Of a DNA stretch of 64,000 nt, positions 16,741-26,796 are shown piece after piece. The stretch spans positions 164,501 to 228,500 of the forward strand of contig CANNFE010000003.1 in NCBI GenBank assembly GCA_947503775.1. The letters are read 5' to 3'. How positions within the stretch are numbered: the stretch's first letter is position 1; each line of letters opens with the position of its first letter. The translations under genes and the position numbers were made by a program. Origin of the DNA: an uncultured Paracoccaceae bacterium. Its GTDB lineage: Bacteria > Pseudomonadota > Alphaproteobacteria > Rhodobacterales > Rhodobacteraceae. The notes under the pieces are model-generated. The model was not told the origin of the DNA. It did not search any database and was given only the letters and a program-made list of their open reading frames with translations.

Positions 16741-17106
16741 ATGGCATTTGACGAGAATGAAATCCGGACTGCGCTGCGGGCATCCTGGTCTCGGGACACG
16801 GCGGTGCAATGGACTAGGGACAATCCCGCTCTGGGGCAATGCAATGTGACCGCAGCGGTCATCCACGATCTGTTCGGCGGCAGGATCCTGCGGACCAAGC
16901 TTCGGGGCATCTGGCATTACTACAACGAGATCGAAGGCCGCCGCATCGATCTGACCGACAGCCAATTCACCTCACCGGGGGCTCTGTTCGATGCGCCTGA
17001 GATCTATCAGGATGAGGTATCATCCTGTGAGGATACCATGAACGGGATACCTGAGAGGGAGTATGACACCCTCAAGACGGCGTTGGTGCGGGACCTTGGA
17101 AATTGA
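16741..17106 (+). CDS. YunG-like protein
   Basis: The 121-residue soluble protein contains WTRDNPALGQCNVTAAVI, FGGRILRTKL and HYYNEIEGRRIDLT. This pattern (NPxxGQCxVTA, HYxN, IDLT) fits the uncharacterised YunG family. The Cys-His-Asp spacing recalls papain-like folds, which is my inference. A GGAAGG site precedes ATG 16741. No functional partner is evident. Confidence 0.7.
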   Translation: MAFDENEIRTALRASWSRDTAVQWTRDNPALGQCNVTAAVIHDLFGGRILRTKLRGIWHYYNEIEGRRIDLTDSQFTSPGALFDAPEIYQDEVSSCEDTMNGIPEREYDTLKTALVRDLGN

Positions 17107-17203
17107 CGCCCATTGGCGAGCGGCCGGCACGCTGGCCCGTCAGGGGCAAATACGGGGGATCGACCGGTCGCCCTAGCGTTCGGTCGTCCCCAAGATATCC
17201 GTC

Positions 17204-17791
17204 CTAGCGATTGATCTCGCGCTGGATGTTGAACTGGCTGTCGGCGATAGCCACGCCCTTGGTCAGATCGCCGAGGATGATCGTCGTCTGCAGCCCGCTC
17301 TGATCGGTGATGACCCATTGGCGCAGCTCGGTCGGATTGCCGGTGAACTTCATATCGATATGGCCAAGTTCCGGGCGCTGGGGGTCCTGCGCTCGCACGG
17401 TGGTCGCGGTCCCATCGGTCGAATGACCCGTCACCATGCCCGCGCGGGACAGATCGACATTACGCTCGAGGATGATCTTGAGCGGCGTTTGCGCCAGCGG
17501 ATACTGCTCGGGTCCCGCATTGGACTTGCCGTCAAAGATCGCCACCGTCCCGGCCGAGGCCATGACGAGCGATTGCTCGGGCGGGTTATATTCGAATCGG
17601 ACCCGTCCGGGGCGCTTGATATAGATCGTGCCGGTCGACAGCGTGCCGTCGGCATTGACCTGGGTGAACTCGCCGGTCGCGGTCTGCAGGTTGTTGAGAT
17701 AGCGCGACAGCTCTCCCAGCGGGATCTGCTGGGCGGCAGCGGGCAGTGCGAGGATCAGCCCCAGGATCGAAGCGATGAGATATCTGGTCAT
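17204..17791 (-). CDS. lolA: Outer-membrane lipoprotein carrier protein LolA
   Basis: LolA shuttles lipoproteins from LolCDE across the periplasm to the outer membrane. The 195-residue protein has a Sec signal (MTRYLIASILGLILALPAAAQ) and the LolA pattern LNNLQTATGEFTQVNADG, GTIYIKRPGRVRFEYNPP and QWVITDQSGLQTTIILGDL. Size is typical. It follows ftsK on the same strand after 170 bp, an arrangement common in Rhodobacterales. Confidence 0.93.
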   Translation of the reverse strand: MTRYLIASILGLILALPAAAQQIPLGELSRYLNNLQTATGEFTQVNADGTLSTGTIYIKRPGRVRFEYNPPEQSLVMASAGTVAIFDGKSNAGPEQYPLAQTPLKIILERNVDLSRAGMVTGHSTDGTATTVRAQDPQRPELGHIDMKFTGNPTELRQWVITDQSGLQTTIILGDLTKGVAIADSQFNIQREINR

Positions 17792-17961
17792 GGAAAGTCG
17801 CCTGACTTGTTTCGGTTCGGGTCAACATAGGCACTCTCTGCTGCCCCGCCTAATGATAAGCGATAACCGGCGCTCGCGTTCCAATAACGTCCTGGACATG
17901 GGTCGGCGGGTGGGCGATGCGGGCCTCGTAGAGGCGCGCGAGTGCCACCCGGCGGCTCAAG

Positions 17962-20658
17962 TCATTGTTCGGGAACGAGGATCTCGCGCTTGCCCACATG
18001 GTTGGCGGGCGTCACGAGGCCGTTTTCCTCCATCTGCTCGACCAGTCGCGCGGCCTTGTTATAGCCGATCGCCAGTTTCCGCTGGATATAAGAGGTCGAA
18101 CACTTCCGGTCTTTCGCGACAATCGCCACCGCCTGATCGTAAAGCGCGTCCTCCCCGTCGGTATTGCCGCCCAGACCCAGCACCAGATCGATATCGCTGC
18201 TGCTGTCATCGTCCGGCCCGTCAACGACACCCGACATGTATTCGGGCGGACCAAAGCTCTTGAGGTAGGTCACGATCTCCTCGACCTCCTCGTCCGAACA
18301 GAAGGGCCCATGCACCCGGCGGATCTTGCCGCCGCCGGCCATCCAGAGCATGTCGCCCATGCCCAGAAGCTGCTCGGCGCCCTGCTCGCCCAGAATGGTC
18401 CGCGAATCGATCTTGCCTGTGACCTGGAAAGAGATCCGGGTGGGGAAATTCGCCTTGATCGTCCCCGTGATCACATCGACCGAAGGCCGCTGCGTCGCCA
18501 TGATCAGGTGGATGCCCGAGGCCCGCGCCATCTGCGCAAGGCGCTGGATGCAAGCCTCGATCTCCTTGCCTGCGACCATCATCAGGTCGGCCATCTCGTC
18601 GACGATGACGACGATATAGGGCAGCGTCTCGGGCTGGATCTCTTCGGTTTCCCAGACAGGTTCGCCCGTCTCGTCGTCGAACCCGGTCTGCACCGTGCGC
18701 GAGAACATCTCGCCCTTGCCCAGCGCATCCTTCACCCGGCCGTTATAGCCTTCGATGTTCCGCACGCCCATCTTGGACATCTTGCGGTAGCGCTCCTCCA
18801 TCTCGCCCACGACCCATTTCAGGGCGACGACCGCCTTCTTGGGGTCGGTCACGACAGGCGACAGAAGATGCGGAATGCCGTCATAGACGCTGAGTTCCAG
18901 CATCTTCGGGTCGATCATGATCAGCCGACACTCATCCGGCGACAGCCGGTAAAGCAGCGACAGGATCATCGTGTTGATCGCCACCGATTTACCCGAACCG
19001 GTCGTTCCCGCGATCAGCAGATGCGGCATCTTCGCGAGGTTCGCCACGACCGGCTCGCCTCCGATATCCTTGCCCAGCGCCAGCGGCAGCCGCGCATTCG
19101 TGTCCCCGAAATCCCGTGCCGACAGGATCTCGCGCAGGACGACCTTCTCGCGCTTCTCGTTCGGAAGCTCGATCCCGATCACGCTGCGCCCCGGCACGGT
19201 CGAAACGCGGGCAGACAGCGCCGACATGGACCGCGCGATATCGTCCGAAAGACCGATCACCCGGCTTGCCTTCAGACCCGGCGCAGGCTCCAGTTCGTAC
19301 ATTGTCACGACGGGGCCGGGCCGGACCGACACAATCTCGCCCTTGACGCCATAATCGTCGAGCACGCTTTCCAGCATCCGCGCATTCTGCTCCAGCGCAT
19401 CTTCGCTGAGGTGGTGCCGCTCGACCCCCGCCGGATCGGTCAGCAGCGACAAAGGCGGATGCTCGTAGCTGGCCTCCTTCTCCTCGAAACGCAGCGCGGG
19501 CTGCGCCTCGGCCCGCGCGGCCCTAGAGGGCTGGACGACGCGGGCGGCGGGGGTCTGAACGACACGTTTGGGCTCTTGGGCCGGGATAGCGGGCGCGGTC
19601 AGGACCGGCTCGGCCACATCCAGCATCGGCTCGACCGGCGCATCCTCTTCGGTCACGGGCGGCTCTTGGCGGAAGATCAGCGGCTTGGGCCCGCGCCCTT
19701 CGGTCAGGGAACCGCGCGAGGCCACCAAAGGCGCCTTGACGCGCGATTTGATCACATCGCTGATCTTGGCCTTGATCCGGTCGTCATCGGGCGCGCCCGG
19801 CTCGGGTCCGTCGAAGGTTTCGCGCTCCACCAGTTCAGGCTCTGGCATGGGCTGCCCACGCAGACGCGGCAGGATCGAGCCCAGACCGCTGGCGGGTGCG
19901 GAACGCGGATCGGCGACCAGAGGCGCGGCCTGCGGCTCGGCCCGCACGATGGGTTCGGCCACCGTGCGGCGCTCTTTCAGGGCAGCCGCCGCCTGCATCG
20001 CGCCGCCAGCTCCGCGTCCGACAAGGCGCAGCGCGCCGTCGTAAAGGACGACCGTTCCCACCAGCAGAAACCGTCCGATCTGGCGCAGCTCGGCGCGGGT
20101 GAAGCCCAGCACGAAGGCTCCCAGCGCGAGGATGGCCAAAGCCGCGATCAGCGACATCACCTTGACCCCGAAGGCCGCGGTGAACGGGAACATCGTCAGC
20201 AGGATGCCTAGCACCGTATCGCCAAAGAGCCCGCCCAGCCCGAAGGAGTGGGTCCAGCCCTCTCCCGGGGCGAGCGTCGAGGCATAGACCGACACGAGCG
20301 CGATCGCGATCGGCGCGAAGATCAGCCGCCCGACGGCTCGCTCCTTGCCGCGGTGCAGGATCAGCCGCAGACCCCAGGCCAGGCAGACCACTGCGATCCC
20401 CCAGGAGCCCCATCCCACGATCATGAAAAGCGGCGCCGCCAGCGATGCGCCGAGCCGGCCCATCCAGTTCTCCACCGGCGCGTCCGTGGCCGAAAGCCAG
20501 CTTGGATCGTCGGGCGTGTAAGAGCCGATCATTATCGCCGCCATCACGCCCAGCACGATCAACGCCAGCCCGACCAGTTCGGCCCCGCGTTTCTCGATCG
20601 CCGCCTGCATGGAGCTGTCGAGAAGCGGATCGCGCGTGCGTGTCTGGTAAGAGGCCAT
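17962..20658 (-). CDS. ftsK: DNA translocase FtsK
   Basis: FtsK pumps DNA at the division septum to clear the chromosome terminus and activate XerCD. The 898-residue protein has N-terminal transmembrane helices (about residues 25-190) and a Pro/Ala/Glu-rich linker. The RecA-like motor has Walker A GTTGSGKS near residue 551 and Walker [18 protein letters not shown]-terminal winged gamma domain ([25 protein letters not shown]) reads KOPS-type DNA. It lies 9 bp after the aminotransferase gene. Confidence 0.98.
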   Translation of the reverse strand: MASYQTRTRDPLLDSSMQAAIEKRGAELVGLALIVLGVMAAIMIGSYTPDDPSWLSATDAPVENWMGRLGASLAAPLFMIVGWGSWGIAVVCLAWGLRLILHRGKERAVGRLIFAPIAIALVSVYASTLAPGEGWTHSFGLGGLFGDTVLGILLTMFPFTAAFGVKVMSLIAALAILALGAFVLGFTRAELRQIGRFLLVGTVVLYDGALRLVGRGAGGAMQAAAALKERRTVAEPIVRAEPQAAPLVADPRSAPASGLGSILPRLRGQPMPEPELVERETFDGPEPGAPDDDRIKAKISDVIKSRVKAPLVASRGSLTEGRGPKPLIFRQEPPVTEEDAPVEPMLDVAEPVLTAPAIPAQEPKRVVQTPAARVVQPSRAARAEAQPALRFEEKEASYEHPPLSLLTDPAGVERHHLSEDALEQNARMLESVLDDYGVKGEIVSVRPGPVVTMYELEPAPGLKASRVIGLSDDIARSMSALSARVSTVPGRSVIGIELPNEKREKVVLREILSARDFGDTNARLPLALGKDIGGEPVVANLAKMPHLLIAGTTGSGKSVAINTMILSLLYRLSPDECRLIMIDPKMLELSVYDGIPHLLSPVVTDPKKAVVALKWVVGEMEERYRKMSKMGVRNIEGYNGRVKDALGKGEMFSRTVQTGFDDETGEPVWETEEIQPETLPYIVVIVDEMADLMMVAGKEIEACIQRLAQMARASGIHLIMATQRPSVDVITGTIKANFPTRISFQVTGKIDSRTILGEQGAEQLLGMGDMLWMAGGGKIRRVHGPFCSDEEVEEIVTYLKSFGPPEYMSGVVDGPDDDSSSDIDLVLGLGGNTDGEDALYDQAVAIVAKDRKCSTSYIQRKLAIGYNKAARLVEQMEENGLVTPANHVGKREILVPEQ

Positions 20659-20667
20659 CTGTCGTTC

Positions 20668-21837
20668 CTATGCGTAAAGGCAGTCGCGCAGGGCCGTCAG
20701 CCCGCGCCGCGTGTCGTCTTGGGCCGCGACCAGCGCGACCCTGATATATCCGTGTCCCGGGTTCCCGGCGGTCCCGTCCTGCGCCAGGTAGCTGCCGGGC
20801 AGTACCTTCACGCCGGTCTCGCGCCAGAGCCGCACGGTCGCCGCCTCGCCGTCCTCGGCGGGCAGCCACAGGAAAAACCCGGCAACGGGGCTCATATAGC
20901 CGGGCACATCGCTCAGTATCTCATCGGCCAGCGCATATTTCGCGTGATAGAGCGCGCGGTTCGCCTCCACATGCGCCTCGTCACTCCAGGCGCGGGCGGC
21001 GACAGCTTGGAGCGGCAGCGGCAGTGGGGCTCCCGCATAGTTACGAAGCTGCTGCATCTGGGCGATGGCCCCGGGTCCGCTTGCAACAAAGCCGGAGCGC
21101 AGCCCCGGCAGGTTCGAGCGCTTGGAGAGCGAATTGAAGAGCACAACCCGCTCGGGATCAGCGCCCATCTCATGCGCGACGGTCAGAATGCCGACGGGTG
21201 CATCATCGCGGTAGATCTCGGAATAGCACTCATCGGCAAAGATGCGGAAATCGTAGCGCTCCGCCAACTCGAGCAGATCGCGCCAGTAGTCGCGGCTCGC
21301 CACGACGCCCTGGGGGTTCGCGGGCGAGCAAATATAGGCGATCGCCGTCCGGTTCAGGATATCCTCGGGCAAAGCGGTGTAATCCGGCAGGAAGCCCGTC
21401 TCGGCCGTTGCATCGACAAAGACCGGCTCGGCCGCGACCGACAGGGCGGCGACCATGTAGACTTGGTAGAACGGGTTCGGCGTCAGGACGACAGGCCGCC
21501 CGTTTTTGTCCTCGGGGCAAAGCGCCATCGCCGCATTGTAGAGCCCCTCACGCGTGCCGTTCAGAGCCATCGCCGCAGGTTCGGGCACGCCGTAACGCCG
21601 AGAAATCCAGCCTGTGATTGCGCTGAGCAGCTCGTCAGATCCGGGGTTGGGAGGATAGCGGTTAAAGCCCGCAAGGTTCGCCGCCAGTTCCTCTCCGACC
21701 CAGTCAGGAAAGGGATGCGTGGGCTCGCCAATGGTCATGACAACGGGATCGCCGCCCGGCTCCACGCCGTTCAGCAACGTCCGCAGGCGCGGAAACGCAT
21801 AGTCCGGTAGGTTCGAAAACCGCTCGGGGTACATCAT
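20668..21837 (-). CDS. Class I/II PLP aminotransferase (DapC-like)
   Basis: The 389-residue fold-type I transaminase has the PLP lysine in FNSLSKRSNLPGLRSG, the IGEPTHPFP N-terminal motif, NGTREGLYNAA (cofactor phosphate site) and the conserved Asn/Pro loop CSPANPQG. The GEPTHPFP and SKRSN pattern is that of enzymes annotated as succinyldiaminopimelate transaminase (lysine and peptidoglycan route) in this order. The exact amino donor cannot be proven here. The first of two adjacent ATGs (21837) was taken. It is followed by ftsK. Confidence 0.88.
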   Translation of the reverse strand: MMYPERFSNLPDYAFPRLRTLLNGVEPGGDPVVMTIGEPTHPFPDWVGEELAANLAGFNRYPPNPGSDELLSAITGWISRRYGVPEPAAMALNGTREGLYNAAMALCPEDKNGRPVVLTPNPFYQVYMVAALSVAAEPVFVDATAETGFLPDYTALPEDILNRTAIAYICSPANPQGVVASRDYWRDLLELAERYDFRIFADECYSEIYRDDAPVGILTVAHEMGADPERVVLFNSLSKRSNLPGLRSGFVASGPGAIAQMQQLRNYAGAPLPLPLQAVAARAWSDEAHVEANRALYHAKYALADEILSDVPGYMSPVAGFFLWLPAEDGEAATVRLWRETGVKVLPGSYLAQDGTAGNPGHGYIRVALVAAQDDTRRGLTALRDCLYA

Positions 21838-21957
21838 GACTGCCTCAATATGCAGGATCGCTTTCGTCCCGCTTGAGGATCAAAATAGCGAGCCGAGACC
21901 GCTTCTGTCCAGCCGCCGCGCGGCGAAAAAAGAACAAAGGCGAGTGTTTTGTGATAT

Positions 21958-22314
21958 TTATGGCGTTCTATTCAGATCATCGTTCCTGCTGTTCGGCCCG
22001 GGAAGCAATTCGCAAGACATCGGTGGTTCTTGAAACCAGAAAAAGTCTCCATGCGCGCATTCGACATAGTGCTCGGTAGTCTTACTGACCCACAAACGCA
22101 GAAAAATGTCGTCTTGCACGACGGAGCAGTCGATCTTATCGGAAGCCAGATCAATCTCATCACTCGCGAGCGCAATGAAGTTGCACCGTTCCTCAGCTAT
22201 TTGCAGAGACAGCTCGTACGCGTTGCGCTTCAAAAACAGCACGAAGATCAGTAGCGCAAAGATCAAGGCAATCATGATGCCGGTTCCGAGCCTAGGAAAA
22301 CCTATGGCTCTCAC
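21958..22314 (-). CDS. Small single-pass membrane protein, unrecognised, coupled to amidase
   Basis: A 118-residue frame starts with GTG at 22314, overlapping the amidase stop (ATGTGAG), with GGGGAGGG six bases before it. The product has one transmembrane helix (IMIALIFALLIFVLFL) and an acidic, cysteine-bearing soluble tail (EERCNFIALASDE, KIDCSVVQDD, HYVECAHGDFFW). I do not recognise the family. An alternative start is the ATG at 22275. The coupling to amidase is the best evidence that it is real. Confidence 0.6.
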   Translation of the reverse strand: MRAIGFPRLGTGIMIALIFALLIFVLFLKRNAYELSLQIAEERCNFIALASDEIDLASDKIDCSVVQDDIFLRLWVSKTTEHYVECAHGDFFWFQEPPMSCELLPGPNSRNDDLNRTP

Positions 22315-23645
22315 ATGCCCTCCCCCAAAGCCGCCTCCACCGCCAGCCCAAGCCGCAACAGCCGCGCTTCCGACCAGGGGGGTCCGTTCAGCAAAATCCC
22401 CGCCGAGGGCACGCCCGTCGGGATCGTGAGCCCGCACAGCCCCATCAGGTTGCCGATCCGCGTGTTTCTGAGCGTCATCAGGTTCGCCCGTTTGAAATAG
22501 GCGTCCTCGGTGGCCAACCGCTCCGCATTCGGGGGCGCGATCGGACAGGTGGGGCAGAGAACCGCATCAAAGCCGGCCATCCGCTCGGCCCAGTCGGCCC
22601 GGATCTCGCGCACCCGCGCCCAGGCCTGCAGATAGGCGGCGGCCGTCACGCCCTTGCCGCCCATGATCCGCTCGACGATCTGCGCGTACATCTGGCCGGC
22701 CTGATGCTCGACCGCGTTCTGCCACTCGGCATAGGCCTCGGCGGTATAAAGCGGCCCGGCCAGATCGAACGCATCCTTGAGCGACGGCATCTCGACCGTT
22801 TCGATCACCGCCCCGGCGTCGCGCAGCGCCTCGAGCGCCCGGTCAAAGCCGCGCTGCGGACGCTCCTCCAGATCCTCCATCCCGACCGTCTCGATCACCG
22901 CAAAGCGCCGCCCGGCCACCGAGGCGCCGCGCAGATCCACGGCTGGCCCGCCCAGGGCCGCCAGCATCAGCGCCGCATCCTCGACCGTCTGGGTGAGCGG
23001 GCCGACCGTATCGAAGGATCGGCAAAGCGGCACGACCCCGTCATTCGGCAGCAAGCCCGCCGTCGTCTTGAGGCCCACCAGATCGTTCCAGACCGCAGGC
23101 ACCCGCACCGATCCGCCGGTATCCGAGCCCACCGCCGCCGCCGCCAGCCCGAACGCCACCGAGGTTGCCGCGCCCGAGGATGAGCCGCCGGACACCGCCT
23201 CTTCGTCATGCACGTTCGGCGGAGAGGCGGTCATGGGGTTCAACCCAAGCCCCGAAAAGGCCAGCTCTGTCATATGGGTCTTGCCCAGACAGACCAGCCC
23301 CGCCGCGGCGCCGCGCCGCACAACCTCGGCATCCCGGTGCGGAACACGTCCCGCCAGCACCTTTGATCCCGCTTCCGTCGCGACCCCGGCCGTGTCGAAA
23401 AGATCCTTCCAGGACACCGGCACCCCGTCGAGCGGGCCAAGCCACCGCCCGGCCCGCGCGCGCCTCCGTGACGCTTCGGCCTCGGTCAGGGCGCGCTCGG
23501 GCGTCAGGCGCGCATAGATCCGCTCTCCGAACCGGTGCTCGCAGGCGGCGCCGAGCATCTCTTCGGTCAGCGCCACCGGATCCAGATCGCCCGTCCCGAT
23601 CAGACGTCCCAGATCCGCCGCGCTCTTGCCCTGCCAGTTTGCCAT
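22311..23645 (-). CDS. Amidase (amidase signature family)
   Basis: The 444-residue protein shows the Ser-cisSer-Lys amidase triad: Lys in VSWKDLFDTAG, the Ser in the GSSSGAATSVA motif and the nucleophile in GSDTGGSVRVPA. These enzymes hydrolyse carboxamides, and some act in indole-acetamide or glutamyl-tRNA routes. No partner identifies the substrate. ATG 23645 starts MANWQGKSAADLG. It is first in the amidase, small membrane protein, aminotransferase, ftsK series and is divergent from the ubiH-type gene. Confidence 0.9.
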   Translation of the reverse strand: MANWQGKSAADLGRLIGTGDLDPVALTEEMLGAACEHRFGERIYARLTPERALTEAEASRRRARAGRWLGPLDGVPVSWKDLFDTAGVATEAGSKVLAGRVPHRDAEVVRRGAAAGLVCLGKTHMTELAFSGLGLNPMTASPPNVHDEEAVSGGSSSGAATSVAFGLAAAAVGSDTGGSVRVPAVWNDLVGLKTTAGLLPNDGVVPLCRSFDTVGPLTQTVEDAALMLAALGGPAVDLRGASVAGRRFAVIETVGMEDLEERPQRGFDRALEALRDAGAVIETVEMPSLKDAFDLAGPLYTAEAYAEWQNAVEHQAGQMYAQIVERIMGGKGVTAAAYLQAWARVREIRADWAERMAGFDAVLCPTCPIAPPNAERLATEDAYFKRANLMTLRNTRIGNLMGLCGLTIPTGVPSAGILLNGPPWSEARLLRLGLAVEAALGEGM

Positions 23646-23727
23646 TCTGCTCTCCGTTCTGCTGAGGCGACGGTAGCGGCCTCGCGGCGCATGGACAATT
23701 GCGTGGCAAGGGTCATATGCACCCGTC

Positions 23728-24945
23728 ATGATAGATCTGCTTATCACCGGCGGCGGCCTGAACGGCACTGCGCTCGCCCTCGCCGCGTCCCGCATCGGGC
23801 TGAGCGTGACGCTGATCGACGCCGCCCCCGATCCCGGCGGCACAGTGCCGAAATTCGACGGACGCGCCTATGCGATCGCGCTGGCGTCCCAGCGGCTGAT
23901 GGCGGCGATCGGCCTTTGGCCTGCGCTCGCGCCCGAGGCGCAGCCGATGACCGAGATCAAGGTCACCGATGGGCGCCCCGGACAGGGCCCTGCCCCCTGG
24001 ATGATGCATTTCGAGGCGTCGGAGCTGGGCGACGAGCCGATGGGCTTCATGGTCGAGGATCGCCATCTGCGCCACCATGCCCGCGCCGCGCTGGACAAAA
24101 GCGATCTGATCGAAACCCGCTACGGCGAAACCGTCACGGCCCAGCGCGTTACACCTGCCGGGATCGAGGTCGACACCTCTGCCGGAGAGACGCTGAGCGC
24201 GCGCCTGCTGATCGGGGCCGACGGGCGCAGCTCTGGCACGGCGCGGCGCGCCGGGATCCGCCGGATGGAGTGGGGTTACGGTCAGACCGCCCTTGTCTGC
24301 GCGGTCGAACACGAAAAGCCGCATCACGGCATCGCGCACCAGTTCTTCATGCCCGGAGGCCCGCTCGCGATCCTGCCCCTGACCGGCAACCGCGCCTCCA
24401 TCGTCTGGAGCGAGGATGACGCCGTCGCCGGGCCGCTAACCAAGGCCGATGATGCGACCTTCCTCAAGGCGCTCGCGCCGCGCTTTGGTGATTTTCTGGG
24501 TCCGATCAAGCTGATCGGCGGGCGTCATGCCTATCCGCTGGGGCTGAGCCTGACGCATCAGATGATCGCGGATCGCGTGGCTTTGGTCGGGGATGCGGCG
24601 CATGGCGTCCATCCGATTGCCGGGCAGGGTCTCAATGCCGGGCTGAAGGATATCGCCGCGCTGATCGAGGTTCTGGCAGAGGCGCGCCGCCGGGGCGAGG
24701 ATGTCGGCACCAGGCCCGTTCTGACCCGCTATCAGCAATGGCGGCGGTTCGATGTCGCCTCGCTCGCTCTGGCGACGGATACGTTCAACCGTCTGTTCTC
24801 GAACGATAATCCGATCCTGCGCGCCGCCCGCGATTTCGGGATGGGGGCCGTCGATGCCCTGCCGCGCCTGCGTCGCAGCTTCGTTCATGAGGCGGCCGGC
24901 CTGACCGGGGATCTGCCCAGCCTGCTGAAAGGCCAGTTGCCCTGA
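23728..24945 (+). CDS. ubiH: UbiH/UbiL-type FAD-dependent ubiquinone-biosynthesis hydroxylase
   Basis: Class A flavin monooxygenases of the UbiH/COQ6 family add hydroxyls to the ubiquinone ring. The 405-residue protein has the Rossmann start ITGGGLNGTALALAAS, the [16 protein letters not shown]-motif and the family's GDAAHGVHPIAGQGLNAGLKD. Which ring carbon it hydroxylates cannot be told from the sequence; alphaproteobacteria vary (UbiH, UbiF-like or UbiL). It converges on the Trm112 gene with 2 bp between. Confidence 0.88.
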   Translation: MIDLLITGGGLNGTALALAASRIGLSVTLIDAAPDPGGTVPKFDGRAYAIALASQRLMAAIGLWPALAPEAQPMTEIKVTDGRPGQGPAPWMMHFEASELGDEPMGFMVEDRHLRHHARAALDKSDLIETRYGETVTAQRVTPAGIEVDTSAGETLSARLLIGADGRSSGTARRAGIRRMEWGYGQTALVCAVEHEKPHHGIAHQFFMPGGPLAILPLTGNRASIVWSEDDAVAGPLTKADDATFLKALAPRFGDFLGPIKLIGGRHAYPLGLSLTHQMIADRVALVGDAAHGVHPIAGQGLNAGLKDIAALIEVLAEARRRGEDVGTRPVLTRYQQWRRFDVASLALATDTFNRLFSNDNPILRAARDFGMGAVDALPRLRRSFVHEAAGLTGDLPSLLKGQLP

Positions 24946-24947
24946 CC

Positions 24948-25145
24948 TCAGTCGATCTGGCGGGCCTCGTCGATCAGCATGACCGGTAGGCCCTCGCGGA
25001 TCGGATAGGCCAGATGCGCAGCCTTCGAGATCAGCTCTTGCGCCTCGGCATCATAGGTCAGGATCCCGTGGGTCTGCGGGCAGACGAGAAATTCCAGCAT
25101 CCGCCGGTCGAATTGCGGCTCTTCGACGGGGGTCGCATCGTTCAT
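24948..25145 (-). CDS. Trm112 family protein
   Basis: The 65-residue protein has the Trm112 core [19 protein letters not shown] and [17 protein letters not shown]. The second zinc Cys of the usual CPxC is replaced by Thr-His (CPQTHG), so a reduced or absent zinc site is likely. In eukaryotes Trm112 activates methyltransferases; the bacterial role is not settled. It overlaps the Lon-domain gene (ATGA) and is translated after it. Confidence 0.9.
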   Translation of the reverse strand: MNDATPVEEPQFDRRMLEFLVCPQTHGILTYDAEAQELISKAAHLAYPIREGLPVMLIDEARQID

Positions 25146-25786
25146 TGCATGATCTCTTCGGCCGATCCTCCGCGCAAGGCAAACTCGATCAGCGTGACCA
25201 GCGTCTCGCGCCGGGTGGAAAGCGACGGCGCCTCGAGAAGCGCCTGCTTGTCCTCGGGCTCGAACGGGCAGAGCATCGACAGCGAGTTGATCAGCAACTC
25301 ATCCTCTGCCTCTTTCAGGCTGTCCCAATCGGTCGAGAGCTGTTGATCGTCGAAATACCGGCCCAGCAGATCTAGAAACGCCTCCCGGTCGAACGTCTTG
25401 TCCGCCTCGACAGGGCCAAGGTCACGGTCGAACCCGTCCCATTTGACCTCGCAGCGGCGATAGGGGGTAAAGCCTGACACTTCCTCAACCACCCGAAAGC
25501 GGGACATCCCGCTCAGCGTCACCATATACCGCCCGTCTTCGGTTTCGGAAAACGCCGTCAGCCGTCCGGAACAGCCGATGTGGTGCAGCTTGCTTTCCTT
25601 CGATCCGGGCGCCTCATAAGGCTGGATCATACCGATCAGACGCGTCTGGGTCTTGAGCGTGTCATCCAGCATCGCCAGATAGCGCGGCTCGAAGATATGG
25701 AGCGGCAACCGTGTTCGGGGCAGCAAAAGAGCTCCCGGCAGCGGAAAGACCGGGATCGTGTCCGGCAGGTCGGCAGCTTGCATCAT
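25142..25786 (-). CDS. Lon N-terminal substrate-binding domain protein (LonN family)
   Basis: The 214-residue protein starts [27 protein letters not shown], the Lon N-terminal (substrate recognition) domain, without ATPase or protease parts. Such stand-alone LON-domain proteins are common next to Trm112 and CnoX in Rhodobacterales; function is unproven. Two ATGs are adjacent (25786 and 25783) and the first was taken. Its stop overlaps the Trm112 start, and cnoX precedes it by 26 bp. Confidence 0.9.
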   Translation of the reverse strand: MMQAADLPDTIPVFPLPGALLLPRTRLPLHIFEPRYLAMLDDTLKTQTRLIGMIQPYEAPGSKESKLHHIGCSGRLTAFSETEDGRYMVTLSGMSRFRVVEEVSGFTPYRRCEVKWDGFDRDLGPVEADKTFDREAFLDLLGRYFDDQQLSTDWDSLKEAEDELLINSLSMLCPFEPEDKQALLEAPSLSTRRETLVTLIEFALRGGSAEEIMQ

Positions 25787-25812
25787 ACCGCTCAAGTAGC
25801 CCGGCGGGCAGA

Positions 25813-26730
25813 TCAGGCAAATATCAGGGACGAGAGTTTGCGCCTGCCGTTCAGCACGACCGGGTCCTGCGGCGGCAATGCATCGAAGATCGTGAAGAGC
25901 TGCGTCTTGGCCGCGCCGTCGTTCCAGTCGCGATCCCGCCGGAAAAGCTCCAGCAGCTCGGTCACCGCGCCTTCGGTATCGCCCGACGCATGGAGCGCCG
26001 TCGCCAGATCGAACCGCGCCTGGGGATCGGCCGGATCGGCCTCGGCCTTGGCCCGCAGATCGGCCACCGGGCCTGCATTTTCGGCCTGTCGCGCCAGTTC
26101 GAGCTGGGCGCGCACAGCCTCGATCTCGGGCGCATCTGAGATGGCAGCGGGTGCGCCGTTCAGGATCGCCTCGGCCTGATCGGCATCGCCCAGCGCCAGA
26201 TAGGACCGCGCCAGCCCGCCATAAGCGGCGGCATTCTCGCCGTCCTCCTGAATGATCGCGGCAAAGGTCTGCGCCGCATCCGAGGCTGCGCCTTCGGTCA
26301 GCATCTCTTCGGCAGCGGCCAGCGCATCGGCCAGCCCGCCATCCGCGCCCTCGCCGCCCATCGCGGCGACCTTCTCGATGAAGGCATCGATCTCGGAAGC
26401 GGGCAGCGCGCCCTGAAACCCGTCGACCGGCTGGCCCTGCCAGAACGCATAGACCGTCGGGATCGATTGGATCCTGAGCTGTGCGGCGATCGTCTGGTTC
26501 TGGTCGACATCCATCTTCACCAGCTTGACCCGGCCCTTCGCCTTGGTCACACCAGCCTCGATGGCGGGTGTGAGCTGCTTGCACGGCCCGCACCATGGCG
26601 CCCAGAAATCGACGATCACAGGCACTGTCTGCGAGGCCTCGATCACGTCCTGCATGAAGGTGTCCTCGGTCGCGTCCTTGATCAGGTCGCCCGCGGGGGG
26701 TGTGGTGTCTTGGCCGAATTCCAGCATCAT
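25813..26730 (-). CDS. cnoX: Thioredoxin-fold chaperone CnoX (YbbN) with TPR region
   Basis: CnoX protects proteins from oxidative aggregation and hands them to GroEL. The 305-residue protein has an N-terminal thioredoxin domain with WCGPC (46-50), then helical TPR-like repeats (LADALAAAEEML, GLARSYLALGDADQAEAIL). In E. coli the motif is SxxC; here the active-site CxxC is complete, so thiol-disulfide activity is possible. An AAGGAG site precedes the ATG at 26730. Confidence 0.92.
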   Translation of the reverse strand: MMLEFGQDTTPPAGDLIKDATEDTFMQDVIEASQTVPVIVDFWAPWCGPCKQLTPAIEAGVTKAKGRVKLVKMDVDQNQTIAAQLRIQSIPTVYAFWQGQPVDGFQGALPASEIDAFIEKVAAMGGEGADGGLADALAAAEEMLTEGAASDAAQTFAAIIQEDGENAAAYGGLARSYLALGDADQAEAILNGAPAAISDAPEIEAVRAQLELARQAENAGPVADLRAKAEADPADPQARFDLATALHASGDTEGAVTELLELFRRDRDWNDGAAKTQLFTIFDALPPQDPVVLNGRRKLSSLIFA

Positions 26731-26796
26731 CTCGCTCCTTGGGGAGGGTCAGAGGGTCATATGTGAAAGAGCGGCCCCAATGTCAAAGGGCCATAC

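Noticed and set aside
17965-20211. A 748-codon open frame on the plus strand opposite ftsK
   Set aside because: ftsK on the other strand shows all family motifs; this frame has no recognisable domain.
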